A stretch of DNA of 64,000 nt, from contig NC_064035.1 of assembly GCF_932526225.1 (NCBI RefSeq), positions 12,530,566-12,594,565 of the forward strand, in the 5' to 3' direction. The position numbers were made by a program, and so were the translations under genes. Shown piece after piece: positions 27,501 through 35,563 of the stretch. Positions within the stretch are counted from its first letter, which is position 1. Every line of letters starts with the position of its first letter. Under the pieces are notes generated by a model that saw only the letters and a program-made list of their open reading frames with translations, was not told the DNA's origin and made no database searches. This DNA is from Nematostella vectensis. Lineage: Eukaryota > Cnidaria > Anthozoa > Actiniaria > Edwardsiidae.

Positions 27501-28701
27501 AAAATAATTCCTTGTGCAGCGCCATTTATTGGACATGCATACAAGGTCCATTTTGTGCGTGACAGCTTTTGGAATGGCAAACGCCTTGCTTGGCCTAATA
27601 ATAACAGGAAAGCTTAGGCTTAGCCACCCCTCCCCCCATAATTATTATACCCCACCCCTTCCCCCCCAAAAAATCTAAAGCCTTGAGATTTTCTGGGTTT
27701 GACAGGTATGTGAAATGATGGTGCTGTTTGAATGAGGCTTAACACTTTCAGTAGAAAATAAATGGGAAAATTTGGGTTTTGTAGTTTTGTAACCAAGAAT
27801 ATATCAAATTGTATTTATTCATGGATTTAAGCATTATAATTATACCTGGGTAATAAACAGCTACAGTATCAGCGAAAGCATTTAATTCTGGAAGCCATGG
27901 TCTAGGTACAAGGTTGAAAGTTGGGGTGGCTTAATGTCTACAATACTCACTTATAGCTGATTTCAATGTCAGCTTTGGGGATTTTCTGTTCCATCAGTAA
28001 AACTTTTCTGAGCCAATCAGAGTCTCATTTTGTGCACTTCCTTGGCTTCCCTCTGGATGTAAACCAGACAGTGCCGTGACAGAAAGCCAGGCAACTGCAC
28101 TAGGTGAGAGATGGCAAGAATCTGATTGGCTTAAAAAAGATTTGAATGGCGGAACAGAAAACCCCAAAAGCCAAAAACAAATTGATGTTTTGAAAATGTG
28201 GCGTCGCATTACATTGAATTCGGCTATAACGTACCAATAGAGGATTTATGATTGTCAAAAAGAATTGTTGCCAATAAAGTATACAGTAATACAGAGATAC
28301 AGTAACTAAATAAGCTAGTACGAGCAAGTGATGCCCAGTCAAGGATAATGATTAAAAAAAGTACTCTCTAAACAAACAAAGCTATAATAACAGACAAGAG
28401 TTGAGGGAAGTTTGAAAATTATATAGAAACAATTCTAGGAAAATCCATTTTGGCAAAACCTATTTTCGCTGACACTAGGAAGAAGTTCAATATAAATAAC
28501 AATATTTTAAGCTTTGATTTCCGGGATTGATGACCTAACCGAAACGGCGCGTGTAGTACAATATCATTTACTGCTGAAAGGTCATCTTGGGTATTCTTAA
28601 ACGTGCTAAACTAATGCACTTAACATATTAAGAGTCTCTTTTAGTGGAAACGTACCTTGAAAAATGTCAAAGCCAAAGAACACCTTCGACACAAACGACA
28701 T
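14935..28701 (-). CDS. Polytopic membrane protein resembling UPF0658 Golgi family
   Basis: Spliced - strand model: 28652/28656-28701, 28235-28305, 27846-27929, 27065-27135, 25943-26029, 24953-25031, 23689-23780, 22835-22946, 21898-21956, 20532-20651, 19991-20076, 17850-17941, 16822-16908, 16426-16619, 14935-15537. From the third listed exon on, every junction is GT-AG and the phases agree. The product is about 628 residues with some eight or nine hydrophobic segments. Landmarks include an FGWKIYKR motif after a membrane helix, a YHWYQLLSCLLK stretch, an FFIFKLY helix end and an NFGLGL motif after the last helix, in the order I recall for fungal UPF0658 Golgi membrane proteins. A 265-residue Ser/Thr-rich, probably disordered and cytosolic tail follows. 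Function is unknown. The first junction is uncertain: the strong GTACGT donor gives a frame mismatch, and the weaker GT four bases on fixes it. The family call is from memory of motifs. Confidence 0.7.
16426..16619 (-). CDS. Acidic tail exon of the membrane protein
   Basis: A 64-codon exon between a long poly-T CAG acceptor and a CAG|GTACA donor. The encoded segment follows the last membrane helix and is rich in Glu, Asp, Ser and Arg. If the second copy of the preceding exon's donor were used, this exon would be read in another frame and end at a TGA after about 30 codons, giving a truncated tail. Confidence 0.65.
16793..16834 (-). repeat. Splice donor duplicated as a 23-bp unit
   Basis: On the - strand the end of the NFGLGL-encoding exon, GAACATT|GTAAGT, is followed 23 bases later by a second GAACATT|GTAAGT, and then by a third GAACATT that lacks the donor. 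The two donors (16821 and 16798) share the bases around the junction, so the splicing machinery has two nearly equal choices. The second adds 23 nt and shifts the downstream frame. Confidence 0.9.
16950..17370. repeat. Intronic minisatellite, GGACCATAAG type
   Basis: About 400 bp of degenerate tandem repeats built on a 20-22-bp core such as GGACCATAAGGGCATTG, partly arranged as a longer 60-64-bp unit. It occupies the intron between the last two membrane-helix exons. Open frames through it on the - strand are repeat artefacts. Confidence 0.85.
17400..17800. repeat. Degenerate GCGGTATTGC-rich repeat
   Basis: Recurrent GCGGTATTGCGGT-like strings, loosely spaced, with interspersed poly-T. It looks like a decayed low-order repeat inside the same intron. 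No open frame or known element is recognisable. Confidence 0.45.
18140..19990 (-). repeat. 37-bp minisatellite made of an exon end plus its 5' splice site
   Basis: Roughly 40 tandem units of about 37 bp occupy most of the intron after the 19991-20076 exon (- strand), interrupted by a dispersed repeat at 18611-18962. On the - strand the unit reads GGATTCTTTATTTTCAAGCT then ATATGGGTATGTGT. That is the last ~28 bases of the exon, encoding GFFIFKLYG, followed by the donor GG|GTATGTGT. The array therefore starts at the exon-intron junction, and most units keep a usable donor. Because 37 is 1 mod 3, the three frames rotate through the units and long frames stay open. Units nearest the exon are cleanest; distal ones have longer A-tracts and losses. 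Confidence 0.92.
18611..18962. repeat. Dispersed repeat, copy 1 of a ~360-bp pair
   Basis: This segment, beginning AAGAATTCAGACACTACGAC, reappears at 23899-24268 with high similarity and a few small indels. The copy sits inside the 37-bp donor array and splits it in two. It has no open frame and no obvious terminal repeats, so the element type is unknown. Confidence 0.85.
19991..20076 (-). CDS. Membrane-helix exon whose 3' end seeded the minisatellite
   Basis: An 86-nt exon, entered in phase 0 and left in phase 2, encoding a charged TKSEIK start and one hydrophobic helix ending FFIFKLYG. The last ~28 bases and the donor match the adjacent 37-bp repeat almost base for base. The chosen end, TATATGG|GTATGT, keeps phase with the next exon at 17941-17850. 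Splicing from a donor three units further would add about 111 nt without changing frame. Confidence 0.7.
21103..21710. repeat. G-run minisatellite, about 24 copies
   Basis: Tandem units of CACAATACAGTAAACATT plus a G-run of 6-10, so unit length varies from about 24 to 28 bp. It lies in the intron between exons 21898-21956 and 20532-20651 of the membrane-protein gene, with the G-rich strand on + and the transcript C-rich. Proline- and tyrosine-rich open frames across it on the - strand are artefacts. Consecutive G-runs could form long-loop G-quadruplexes on the non-transcript strand; that is inference. Confidence 0.92.
22640..22705. repeat. ATTGATTGATCAATCAATTG palindromic simple repeat
   Basis: A short run of ATTG/CAAT tetramers arranged on both strands around TGATCA, able to fold as a hairpin. 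It is intronic in the membrane-protein gene. Confidence 0.7.
23899..24268. repeat. Dispersed repeat, copy 2 of a ~360-bp pair
   Basis: Direct-orientation near-copy of 18611-18962, about 5 kb away in the same gene. The edges agree (AAGAATTCAGAC at the left, AAGCTATCTTAA near the right), which suggests a discrete mobile or duplicated element rather than random similarity. Confidence 0.85.
24600..24930. mobile_element. Short interspersed element, CATTAGGTGGGAGTCTC family (copy 1)
   Basis: This copy shares CATTAGGTGGGAGTCTCAAG, AAATCTCC-GCTTTTTATCGC and a C-rich tail with copies near 25087 and 27351. It is truncated at the left. It has no coding capacity. Confidence 0.6.
25087..25300. mobile_element. 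Short interspersed element, CATTAGGTGGGAGTCTC family (copy 2)
   Basis: It begins ATACCTGTCAACTCTCCCAC and runs through the shared CATTAGGTGGGAGTCTC core, then diverges. The right end appears truncated relative to the copy at 27351. It is intronic in the membrane-protein gene. Confidence 0.6.
25571..25588. repeat. Poly-C run
   Basis: An uninterrupted tract of about 19 C. It adjoins GGCACACACCCC-like and GGCCTGCTACGGC-type sequence that recurs near 21075, suggesting it is the tail of a dispersed element. Confidence 0.8.
26631..26991. mobile_element. MITE with TACCGTAAA terminal inverted repeats (copy A)
   Basis: The left end TACCGTAAAT and the right end ATTTATGGTA are inverted copies, and the GCGTTTATTAGAT motif is iterated toward the right end. 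Internal sequence, including CCTATGTCGTTTGTTTATAAG, matches copy B at 33899-34344. It is a non-autonomous DNA element with no open frame, and lies in an intron of the membrane-protein gene. Confidence 0.75.
27351..27709. mobile_element. MITE-like element with ATACCTG terminal repeats (copy 3, full length)
   Basis: It begins ATACCTGCTAATTC and ends TTTGACAGGTAT, imperfect inverted repeats of about 12 bp. The interior carries CGCATTAGGCGAGAGTCTC, a small palindrome, and AAATCTCCTGC, as in copies 1 and 2. It is the most complete member of the family in this window and has no coding capacity. Confidence 0.65.
28652..28701 (-). CDS. Candidate first coding exon of the membrane protein
   Basis: The ATG at 28701 opens a short hydrophobic peptide (MSFVSKVFFGFDIFQ) ending at a GTACGT donor (exon end 28656). 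Reading through the next exon in the frame that fits the rest of the gene requires the GT four bases further on (exon end 28652), or an unseen extra exon. The start is therefore plausible but not settled. Confidence 0.45.
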
Positions 28702-29001
28702 GCCTTGTTTTGACTGTTGTTGGTTTCGTGGTCGGCGGCTTTCCAGTTCTCTCTCCATGGGATTGTTCATACTTGGTCAATTGTCGAGCATTTATCGCTT
28801 AAAATGGCTCGGTGGAGTCGTGGTCAAAGAGAGTTTCCATAACACGAGCGGAGCCACTGATATAACTTCATCTTCACTTACTTATACCATCATTCGAGGT
28901 AAAAGGTCACCCTTTTTTGGAACGATGGTTCCATGGCAAAAGTAAGGAATTTCCGTCTTACATTCAGTCAATAATCTAATATAGGTCTCTTTACAAGGTA
29001 T

Positions 29002-29155
29002 TGTAATGTTTTTCGGGACTAAAACATCACGAAGAAATAGACAGCTCGTTGAACACAACAACTGAACTCCATTTATTTCTGAACAACCCCCGACATGCCC
29101 ACGAGGCATTCCAAATATGGTGTACAACACAGGGAGCCCATCCGAATATATTACA
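29002..29155 (-). repeat. 3' LTR (relative to element transcription)
   Basis: 154 bp, by eye identical to 33233-33386, with TGTAAT/ATTACA inverted ends. Its downstream edge lies about 300 bp before the putative start codon of the membrane-protein gene at 28701, so LTR-driven transcription could read into that gene. Confidence 0.97.
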
Positions 29156-29237
29156 TCTCCCCGTTCCTGGAATGAACTAGCTACAAACATGTAAACAATG
29201 TCAATGACTAGAGAGCTAAATACATCTAATAGTCTCT

Positions 29238-32200
29238 TTACAAGTCCAGACGTACTACAGGTTTAGGGGTACGCCTTGGGTAACGCTTCACAGGTGTAGA
29301 GGCCACGTCAGGTGGTGACTCAGTTGTACATGTAGGAACAACAGTCTCTGAAGATTTAGGTGAGACTTCAGGTAGAGGGGTAACCTCAGGCTCAGGAAGA
29401 ATGGGTTTAGAGGACACTACTGGAGTAGAGGGCAAAACAAAGCCACTCCCAGTCATAGCTGTAGCTGTAGTTGGTGGGGATGTGTGCTCCGCATCACCAG
29501 CTGCTAGAAGGTGATCAACATGTACATGACACATTCGTCCTCCAATACGTATCTGGTATGCTAGGGGACCGATTCTCAAGATCACTGTTCCTTTATCCCA
29601 CTTGTGTTTTCCTCTGAAGTTACGAACTAAAACAATGTCTCCTGGAAGAAACTCACGAGTTTTTGTTCGGCCACCATCATGCTGTTGCTTTTCCTTCATC
29701 TGACGCTCCTCAACATGCTGGGCCAGATTGGGCTGAAGCAATGCCAAACGTGTGCGAGGCTTACGCTTCAAGAACAACTCAGCAGGTGTCTGCCCAGTAA
29801 CCGTATGGGGCGTGTTCCTGTACGAAAACAGAAAACTTGACAGCCGTTGCTGTAGCGATTTCCCCTGATCAAACTTGCTGGTAAGTAACGCCTGCTTGAG
29901 AGTTTGAACATATCTCTCCGCCTCCCCGTTAGAAGCGGGATGATAGCGAGGGACCCGTGTATGCCGTATTCCATTACTTTTCATAAACATGTCCAGCTCA
30001 CTAGAAATGAACGGTGGACCGTTATCGGAGACCATCTCCTCTGGTAATCCATGTGATGCAAATAGACCAGCCAGCATTTCAATGGTCTTGGGTGCAGTAG
30101 TGGAAGATGTAGCAATAATCTCAGGCCACTTTGAGTGTGCATCGACAACAACAAAAAAGTTCACTCCGTCTTTAACAGCATAATCCATGTGCACTCGTTG
30201 CCAAACTCTAACAGGCCATTTCCATGGGATCAAAGGTGCTGTGGCAGGCTGCTTACGAACAGACTGGCAGGCCTCACAATGGTGCACCATGTTCTCGATA
30301 GCCTGATCGAGCTTTGGCCACCACAGGTAGCTGCGTGCGAGAGACTTCATGCGACACATACCTGGGTGATCTGCGTGAAGATCATGCAGGATTTTCTCCT
30401 GAAATGCCTCTGGGATAATGACCCGCAGACCCCAGAGAACACAGTCTTGTTCCACAGACAGTTCCAATCGACGATTGAAATAAGGACGTAATTCCTCCTC
30501 CTGTGTCTGCTGTGGCCAGCCACTTTTCACATAATGAAGTACCTTGCTTAACACAGAATCCTTTCTTGTTTCCATAGCAATGTCCCTTGCCGTTACAGGT
30601 AGGTCATCCACATAACTGAAATGATAAATTTCAGTTTCCTCTGAAACTCTAGGCTTATCAACAGGAAGTCTGGACAGCCCATCCGCATTGCTGTGATCGA
30701 CACCTTTACGGTAAACGACATCATACTGGTGGGATGCTAAAATTAAAGCCCACCTCTGAAGACGAGCCGCAGCTAGTGTGGGAATTGCCGACTTTGGCCC
30801 TAAGATTGTTAGGAGTGGTTTATGGTCGGTCTCCAGAATAAATCGTCGCCCATATAAAAACTGGTGGAACTTTTTAACTCCGTAAATAATGGACAGGGCT
30901 TCCTTCTCTAGCTGGGCATAATTCTTTTCACTACCAGTGAGGGTTCTTGAGGCAAAAGCAATGGGGCGCTCCTCGCCTCCTGGCATAACGTGTGAAATAA
31001 CGGCTCCAATGCCATAGGGTGATGCATCACAAGCCAATTTAATTGGAAGATTGACGTCATAATGAGTTAGGACTTTCGCTGATTGCAGGAGCTCTTTTGC
31101 AGAGGTGAAGGCTTGCTCGCATTCTGGCAGCCATGACCACTCAACCCCGTCCCGCAGGAGGTTGTTTAACGGGTGCAGCAATGTTGACAAGTTCGGGAGA
31201 AATTTTCCGTAGTACTGTAACATACCCAGAAAAGATCTCAACTCGGTAACATTAGTTGGCGCAGGAGCATCCACAACAGCCCGAACTTTCTCTGGTGAAG
31301 GGTGGACACCCTCGGCATCAATGACATGACCGAGAAAACCGACCCTGTCCTCCAGGAAACTGCATTTCGACAACTTGAGAGAAATTCCGTATTTCTCAAG
31401 TCTTTCCAGCACCGCCTCTAATCTTGCTTTGTGTTCCTGGTCATTCCTTCCAGTGATCAAAATATCGTCGATATAGCAAACAACACCATCAATGCCCTTG
31501 AGAATGGTGTCAATAGTAGATTGAAATACAGCAGGTGCGCTTGCGACACCAAAAGGCAACCGATTATACTGATAGAGCCCTTTACAGGTGTTGACAGTGA
31601 GGAACTTCTTGGACTCCTCACCAAGAGGCAGTTGCTGATATGCATGCTTGAGGTCAAGTTTAGAAAACTTGGTACCACCTGCCAGAGCACTGAGCAAATC
31701 TTGAGGGTTAGGCAGAGGGTATTGGTCGACGTCCAAAACTGGATTCACCGTAACTTTGTAGTCTCCACACAAACGAACACCACCATCTGCCTTAGGGACG
31801 ACCACTAACGGGGCAGCCCACTCACTATGGGACACTTTTGTCACGATCCCCTCCTTTTCCATGCGATCCAACTCTGCTTCAACTGCTGGCTTTAGGGCAT
31901 ACGGCACGGGGCGAGCCTTATGAAACCTAGGCGTGGCCTCAGGTTGCACATTGATTCTTGCTTGAAACTCCTTGATTTTGCCCAGGCCCGTACCGAAAAC
32001 ACCCTTGAACCGTGCAGTCAGTTCATGAACTAAATCAGAAGAAGAAACACTAAAAAGGTGCTCCCAGTTCAGCTTAACAACACTGAGCCAATTACGACCC
32101 AGAATAGCTGGTTTGCTCTCAACTTTTGCCACAATCAGAGGCAACTTGGCACTTTGACCCTCGTACTCAACTAGAACTTCGGTTTCACCAATTAAAGGTA

Positions 32201-33200
32201 ACACTGTTCCAGAATAAGTCTTTAATGAGGTACTTGCATTCTTGAGTTTCAAATGTCCAAAATTCTCTTTGAACAACTTTTCAGGGATGACTGTGCGTGC
32301 AGCTCCCGTATCAACTTCCATTGGAATTTCCTTTCCGTTAACAGTGATAGTTACTGTCACTGCTTTGCTGCTGGGTTCACGAGTTGAAAAGAACCCCAAT
32401 GACTCATCTTCTTGGTCATTGTCCACTGAAACTTCAACATACTTGGTTTCCTTGCACTCCTTGGACTGACAGACTCTCTTTAGGTGACCCACTTTGCCAC
32501 AATTATCACACTTATACTTCTTGTATTTACAGGATTTACCATCATGTTCAGCACTGCCACAACGATGACATGCTGTTTTGGGCTTTCCTCCCTTGTTCTG
32601 TGTGAATTTCTTGTGTTTCTGTGGCTTTTTTCCAAGCTGATGAACTTCTTCACCGCAGCCCGATCCGGACGATCCAGAGCCCTTCAATTCCGACGACTTC
32701 GATTCCGCCATTTCCATCGACTGAGCGATCTCCAAAGCCTTCGCAAACGTCAAGGTTTTCTCGGTTAAAAGTTTCCGTTGAATCGCTTCCTGGCGTAGAC
32801 CACATACAAAACGGTCTCTCAAAGCTTCATCTTGGAAAGTTCCGAACTCACAGTGAGTTGAAAGCTTCTTTAGTTGGGCGCCAAAGTCCGCAACTGTTTC
32901 GGAGTCGTGACGAAACCGGTTATGAAAATTGAATCGCTCGGCAATAACCAAGGGTTTCGGATGCAAATGGCCACTCAAAATATCCACAAGATCTTTATAT
33001 GTCTTGGTGTCAGGTTTTTCCGGAGTCAAAAGATTCCTCAACAGTCCGTACGTTTCAGGACCTATTGCAGTGAGCAAGACAGCTACCTCGTTCTCCTTTC
33101 GCACGCCATTCGCCTTCATGAAGTTTTCAAGCCGCTCAATGTAAGCTTCAAACGACTCTTTTTGCCGGTCGAACTCTCTTAGTTGACCGATGACACTCAT
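29238..33200 (-). CDS. Gag-pol polyprotein of the Ty3/gypsy element
   Basis: The single 1320-residue frame starts 33 bases after the 5' LTR. The gag-like region covers about residues 1-200. Two CCHC knuckles (C-x2-C-x4-H-x4-C) lie at about 211-224 and 231-244. The aspartic protease has D-T-G at about 297-299. Reverse transcriptase spans about 430-600 with LPFG and the YIDD catalytic box near 576. RNase H has its first Asp near 725 and the TDHKP motif near 791. Integrase has an HHCC zinc site around 939-978 and a D-D-E triad near 1006, 1059 and 1093. The order PR-RT-RH-IN defines Ty3/gypsy. The Pro/Thr/Ser-rich C-terminus (about 1240-1320) has no known domain. No internal stops or frameshifts, so the product may be active. 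It acts in cytoplasmic particles and at integration. Confidence 0.97.
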   Translation of the reverse strand: MSVIGQLREFDRQKESFEAYIERLENFMKANGVRKENEVAVLLTAIGPETYGLLRNLLTPEKPDTKTYKDLVDILSGHLHPKPLVIAERFNFHNRFRHDSETVADFGAQLKKLSTHCEFGTFQDEALRDRFVCGLRQEAIQRKLLTEKTLTFAKALEIAQSMEMAESKSSELKGSGSSGSGCGEEVHQLGKKPQKHKKFTQNKGGKPKTACHRCGSAEHDGKSCKYKKYKCDNCGKVGHLKRVCQSKECKETKYVEVSVDNDQEDESLGFFSTREPSSKAVTVTITVNGKEIPMEVDTGAARTVIPEKLFKENFGHLKLKNASTSLKTYSGTVLPLIGETEVLVEYEGQSAKLPLIVAKVESKPAILGRNWLSVVKLNWEHLFSVSSSDLVHELTARFKGVFGTGLGKIKEFQARINVQPEATPRFHKARPVPYALKPAVEAELDRMEKEGIVTKVSHSEWAAPLVVVPKADGGVRLCGDYKVTVNPVLDVDQYPLPNPQDLLSALAGGTKFSKLDLKHAYQQLPLGEESKKFLTVNTCKGLYQYNRLPFGVASAPAVFQSTIDTILKGIDGVVCYIDDILITGRNDQEHKARLEAVLERLEKYGISLKLSKCSFLEDRVGFLGHVIDAEGVHPSPEKVRAVVDAPAPTNVTELRSFLGMLQYYGKFLPNLSTLLHPLNNLLRDGVEWSWLPECEQAFTSAKELLQSAKVLTHYDVNLPIKLACDASPYGIGAVISHVMPGGEERPIAFASRTLTGSEKNYAQLEKEALSIIYGVKKFHQFLYGRRFILETDHKPLLTILGPKSAIPTLAAARLQRWALILASHQYDVVYRKGVDHSNADGLSRLPVDKPRVSEETEIYHFSYVDDLPVTARDIAMETRKDSVLSKVLHYVKSGWPQQTQEEELRPYFNRRLELSVEQDCVLWGLRVIIPEAFQEKILHDLHADHPGMCRMKSLARSYLWWPKLDQAIENMVHHCEACQSVRKQPATAPLIPWKWPVRVWQRVHMDYAVKDGVNFFVVVDAHSKWPEIIATSSTTAPKTIEMLAGLFASHGLPEEMVSDNGPPFISSELDMFMKSNGIRHTRVPRYHPASNGEAERYVQTLKQALLTSKFDQGKSLQQRLSSFLFSYRNTPHTVTGQTPAELFLKRKPRTRLALLQPNLAQHVEERQMKEKQQHDGGRTKTREFLPGDIVLVRNFRGKHKWDKGTVILRIGPLAYQIRIGGRMCHVHVDHLLAAGDAEHTSPPTTATAMTGSGFVLPSTPVVSSKPILPEPEVTPLPEVSPKSSETVVPTCTTESPPDVASTPVKRYPRRTPKPVVRLDL

Positions 33201-33232
33201 GGTGTTCCACAGATCCCGTTCTCGTCGCCAGA

Positions 33233-33386
33233 TGTAATGTTTTTCGGGACTAAAACATCACGAAGAAATAGACAGCTCGTTGAACACAACAACTGAACTC
33301 CATTTATTTCTGAACAACCCCCGACATGCCCACGAGGCATTCCAAATATGGTGTACAACACAGGGAGCCCATCCGAATATATTACA
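33233..33386 (-). repeat. 5' LTR (relative to element transcription)
   Basis: 154 bp, by eye identical to the 3' LTR at 29002-29155. Transcription would start here and run toward lower coordinates. The primer-binding site follows immediately at 33231-33214. Confidence 0.97.
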
Positions 33387-33624
33387 GGTATACAGAACTC
33401 ATGTTTTGGGATATGTAATCACACATCGGATTCTCGGTGTTTTTAGTGCTTGCTTTGGTCGTGGTGAAGGGAATACTGTAGACCTACTCAAGTTGAACTG
33501 GAATCGAAAAGAGCCCACGTGATGTCTCGGGATCCTCGCCCGAATCCCGGATAAAGGTCCCATAAGAATATTGATAGCGTCACCTCCCTGCAAGGTGAGC
33601 TCTCTCCCTCTTTATACATGTAGA

Positions 33625-33720
33625 TTAAAGCCGCATTGTCACCAGTTCACTTCCGGAGGTCCGACGGAAACCTCAACCGTTAAAAGACAAAAGAATCTAT
33701 TAAAATCCGAGATATTGATC
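33625..33720. mobile_element. One end of a TTAA-flanked MITE
   Basis: TTAAAGCCGCATTGTCACCA, then GTTCACTTCCGG and AACGGTT/AACCGTT-type sequence, matches the terminal repeat of the element at 46596-46851. The opposite end is not visible nearby, so this copy is truncated or rearranged. Confidence 0.6.
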
Positions 33721-33898
33721 GATATTGAGCGATCTCGTCGAGAGTGCGTTTGCGGAGGGTTAGTGCGCCATGAATAACAATGAAATACAAGATTGCTGAC
33801 AAAAGAAATGGTTTATCGTTGAATTTCGAGATGTTCCCCAAGAGAACTTTGGAGGCTGTCGAAGTCATTTGTGTTGCAATTACCTTTAGATTAATCAT

Positions 33899-34344
33899 TA
33901 CCGTAAACGATTTAATGAACGCCCGGGGCGTTTATTAAATTTCGATGGTCCGAGGGGGGGGGGGGGGGGGGGGGGGGGCGTTCAATAGATAGGAGGCGTT
34001 TACTAGAAAGGGGCGTTCTTTACAAGCTATGGAAATTAACAAACCCAAGCCAGTGGGGCCTATGCTCAGTCAGGATTTAAATTTTATTTATATTACCGAA
34101 ATTCCTATGTCGTTTGTTTTTAAGCTGGGAGGAAGGGTGGGGGGGCATTAAATAGAGGGGACTGTTTATTAGAGAGGGGCGTTCATTACAAATTTGTAAG
34201 CTTAGAGGGGGGGCGTTTATTAGATAGGAGGCGTTCTTTAGATAGGGGGCGTTTATTAGATAGAAGGCGTTCTTAAGATAAGGGGCGTTTATTAGATAGG
34301 AGGCGTTCTTTAGATAGGGGGCGTTTATTAGATCATTTACGGTA
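33899..34344. mobile_element. MITE with TACCGTAAA terminal inverted repeats (copy B)
   Basis: The left end TACCGTAAACGATTTAATGA and the right end TTATTAGATCATTTACGGTA are inverted copies. A 25-G run interrupts the left part (33954-33978). The right half contains about six tandem repetitions of an 18-bp GGCGTT(T/C)(A/T)TTAGATAG motif, so the terminal repeat has expanded internally. It is homologous to copy A at 26631-26991. Confidence 0.75.
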
Positions 34345-34426
34345 GATTGACTGGACTAATCGCTGTAAATAGGTTTTACACTTAGATACTGTTACAACTA
34401 TTAAATAGTGTTACATCTATTTTTCC

Positions 34427-34769
34427 TACACACTCTTTTTTTATAAGAACCTTTTTTATAAGAACGTCAAGCCTGAGATTTCACCAAATTTTAAGAACAT
34501 GCCGAGGCTCAGATAGCAGATTTCTTTTTTAGTCCTGATGCGTTCTAAAATGCAGAATAAAATTGTGCTCATATTAGCAACTTTATTATTGCTCCTTTGT
34601 TCTGGCTTGACTATTATACTAATTACGTTTTGTTGCACCGGATTTTGAAAACTACTCTATACACTAAAACTTAATAACATCGTTAAGAACATATTCAGCC
34701 TTATGTCCCAAAAATAAGAACGGCCCAGCCTCAAATGAATCTTAGAGGTTCTTATAAAAAAAGAGCGTA
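34427..34769. mobile_element. MITE with TACAC-CTCTTTTTTATAAGAA ends (copy 1)
   Basis: It begins TACACACTCTTTTTTTATAA and ends TTATAAAAAAAGAGCGTA, terminal inverted repeats of about 22 bp. The interior shares AAGAACATGCCGAGGCTCAG, AGTCCTG-TGCGTTCTAAAAT and AAGAACGGCCCAGCC with copy 2. About 343 bp and non-coding. Confidence 0.75.
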
Positions 34770-34835
34770 TTCATTTTTACAATTCCATCAAATAGTTGAG
34801 AAAAGGTCTTTCGATAGTAGAGAGTGTAACTTGGG

Positions 34836-35170
34836 TACACTCTTTTTTATAAGAATGTCCAGCCTGAGATTTTAATAAATTTTAAGAACATGCTAAGAAC
34901 ATGCCGAGGCTCAGATAGAAGAAAAAATGTTTCTTTTTTAGTCCTGGTGCGTTCTAAAATGGAGAATCAAATTGTGCTCATAAACAACCTTTTTATTGCT
35001 ATTGATCATGTGTTAGTCTATACTCTTCCTAATAAATTGGGTATCATATTCTCATATACACTAAAATTAAAGAACATTGTTAAGAACATAATTCACCCTT
35101 AAAATGTCCCAAACATAAGAACGGCCCAGCCGAAACTAAAAACAATACGTTCTTGTGAAAAAAGAGTGTA
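34836..35170. mobile_element. MITE with TACACTCTTTTTTATAAGAA ends (copy 2)
   Basis: A second, directly oriented member of the same family, 66 bp after copy 1, ending TTCTTGTGAAAAAAGAGTGTA minus one base of overlap. An internal AAGAACATGC is duplicated. Side-by-side insertion of two copies suggests nested targeting or tandem duplication. Confidence 0.75.
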
Positions 35171-35563
35171 CTAAAAAGTAACCTTCACCGTCATTCTTTC
35201 ATATTTTTTGTGGAGGTTCTCATTTGAAGGGTGCTCCTATTAATATTTTTGCGCCTTGGGGGCGGGGCTTATAAGGGCGGGCCCTTCTCGGAAGGACGCT
35301 AAAACGAGTATAATGGTAACCAATTGATTTATAAATATATAAAACAAAAATAGAATTAAGTCTTCGCATTTTGTGTGTGTGTGTGTGTGTGTTTGTGTGA
35401 GCTTTTCTTTTGAAAATATCATGCGGGAACAATTTACAAAAGAATTTAGCATATTGTCGCAAAACCATAACAACATCAAATCTGCAAGCGGCAGAAACGG
35501 AAAAGTATATATATATTTTCATAAGGAAAAAATTCCATACACTGATCTTTAAGGTCGGCCGTT

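Larger units (their letters stand above)
28997..33391 (-). mobile_element. Complete Ty3/gypsy LTR retrotransposon, recently inserted
   Basis: Element 29002-33386 is flanked by 5-bp target duplications GGTAT (28997-29001 and 33387-33391). The 154-bp LTRs (29002-29155 and 33233-33386) appear identical and end TGTAAT...ATTACA. On the - strand a candidate primer-binding site starting TGGCGACGAGAACGGGAT lies two bases after the 5' LTR, and a polypurine tract, ACGGGGAGA, directly precedes the 3' LTR. One open gag-pol frame of 1320 codons fills the interior and there is no env. Identical LTRs and an unbroken frame mean a very recent insertion. The element lies upstream of the membrane-protein gene in the same transcriptional direction. 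Lineage within Ty3/gypsy was not assigned. Confidence 0.97.

Noticed and set aside
29989-33182. Several + strand open frames opposite the retrotransposon
   Set aside because: Antisense shadows of the gag-pol frame, without independent coding evidence.
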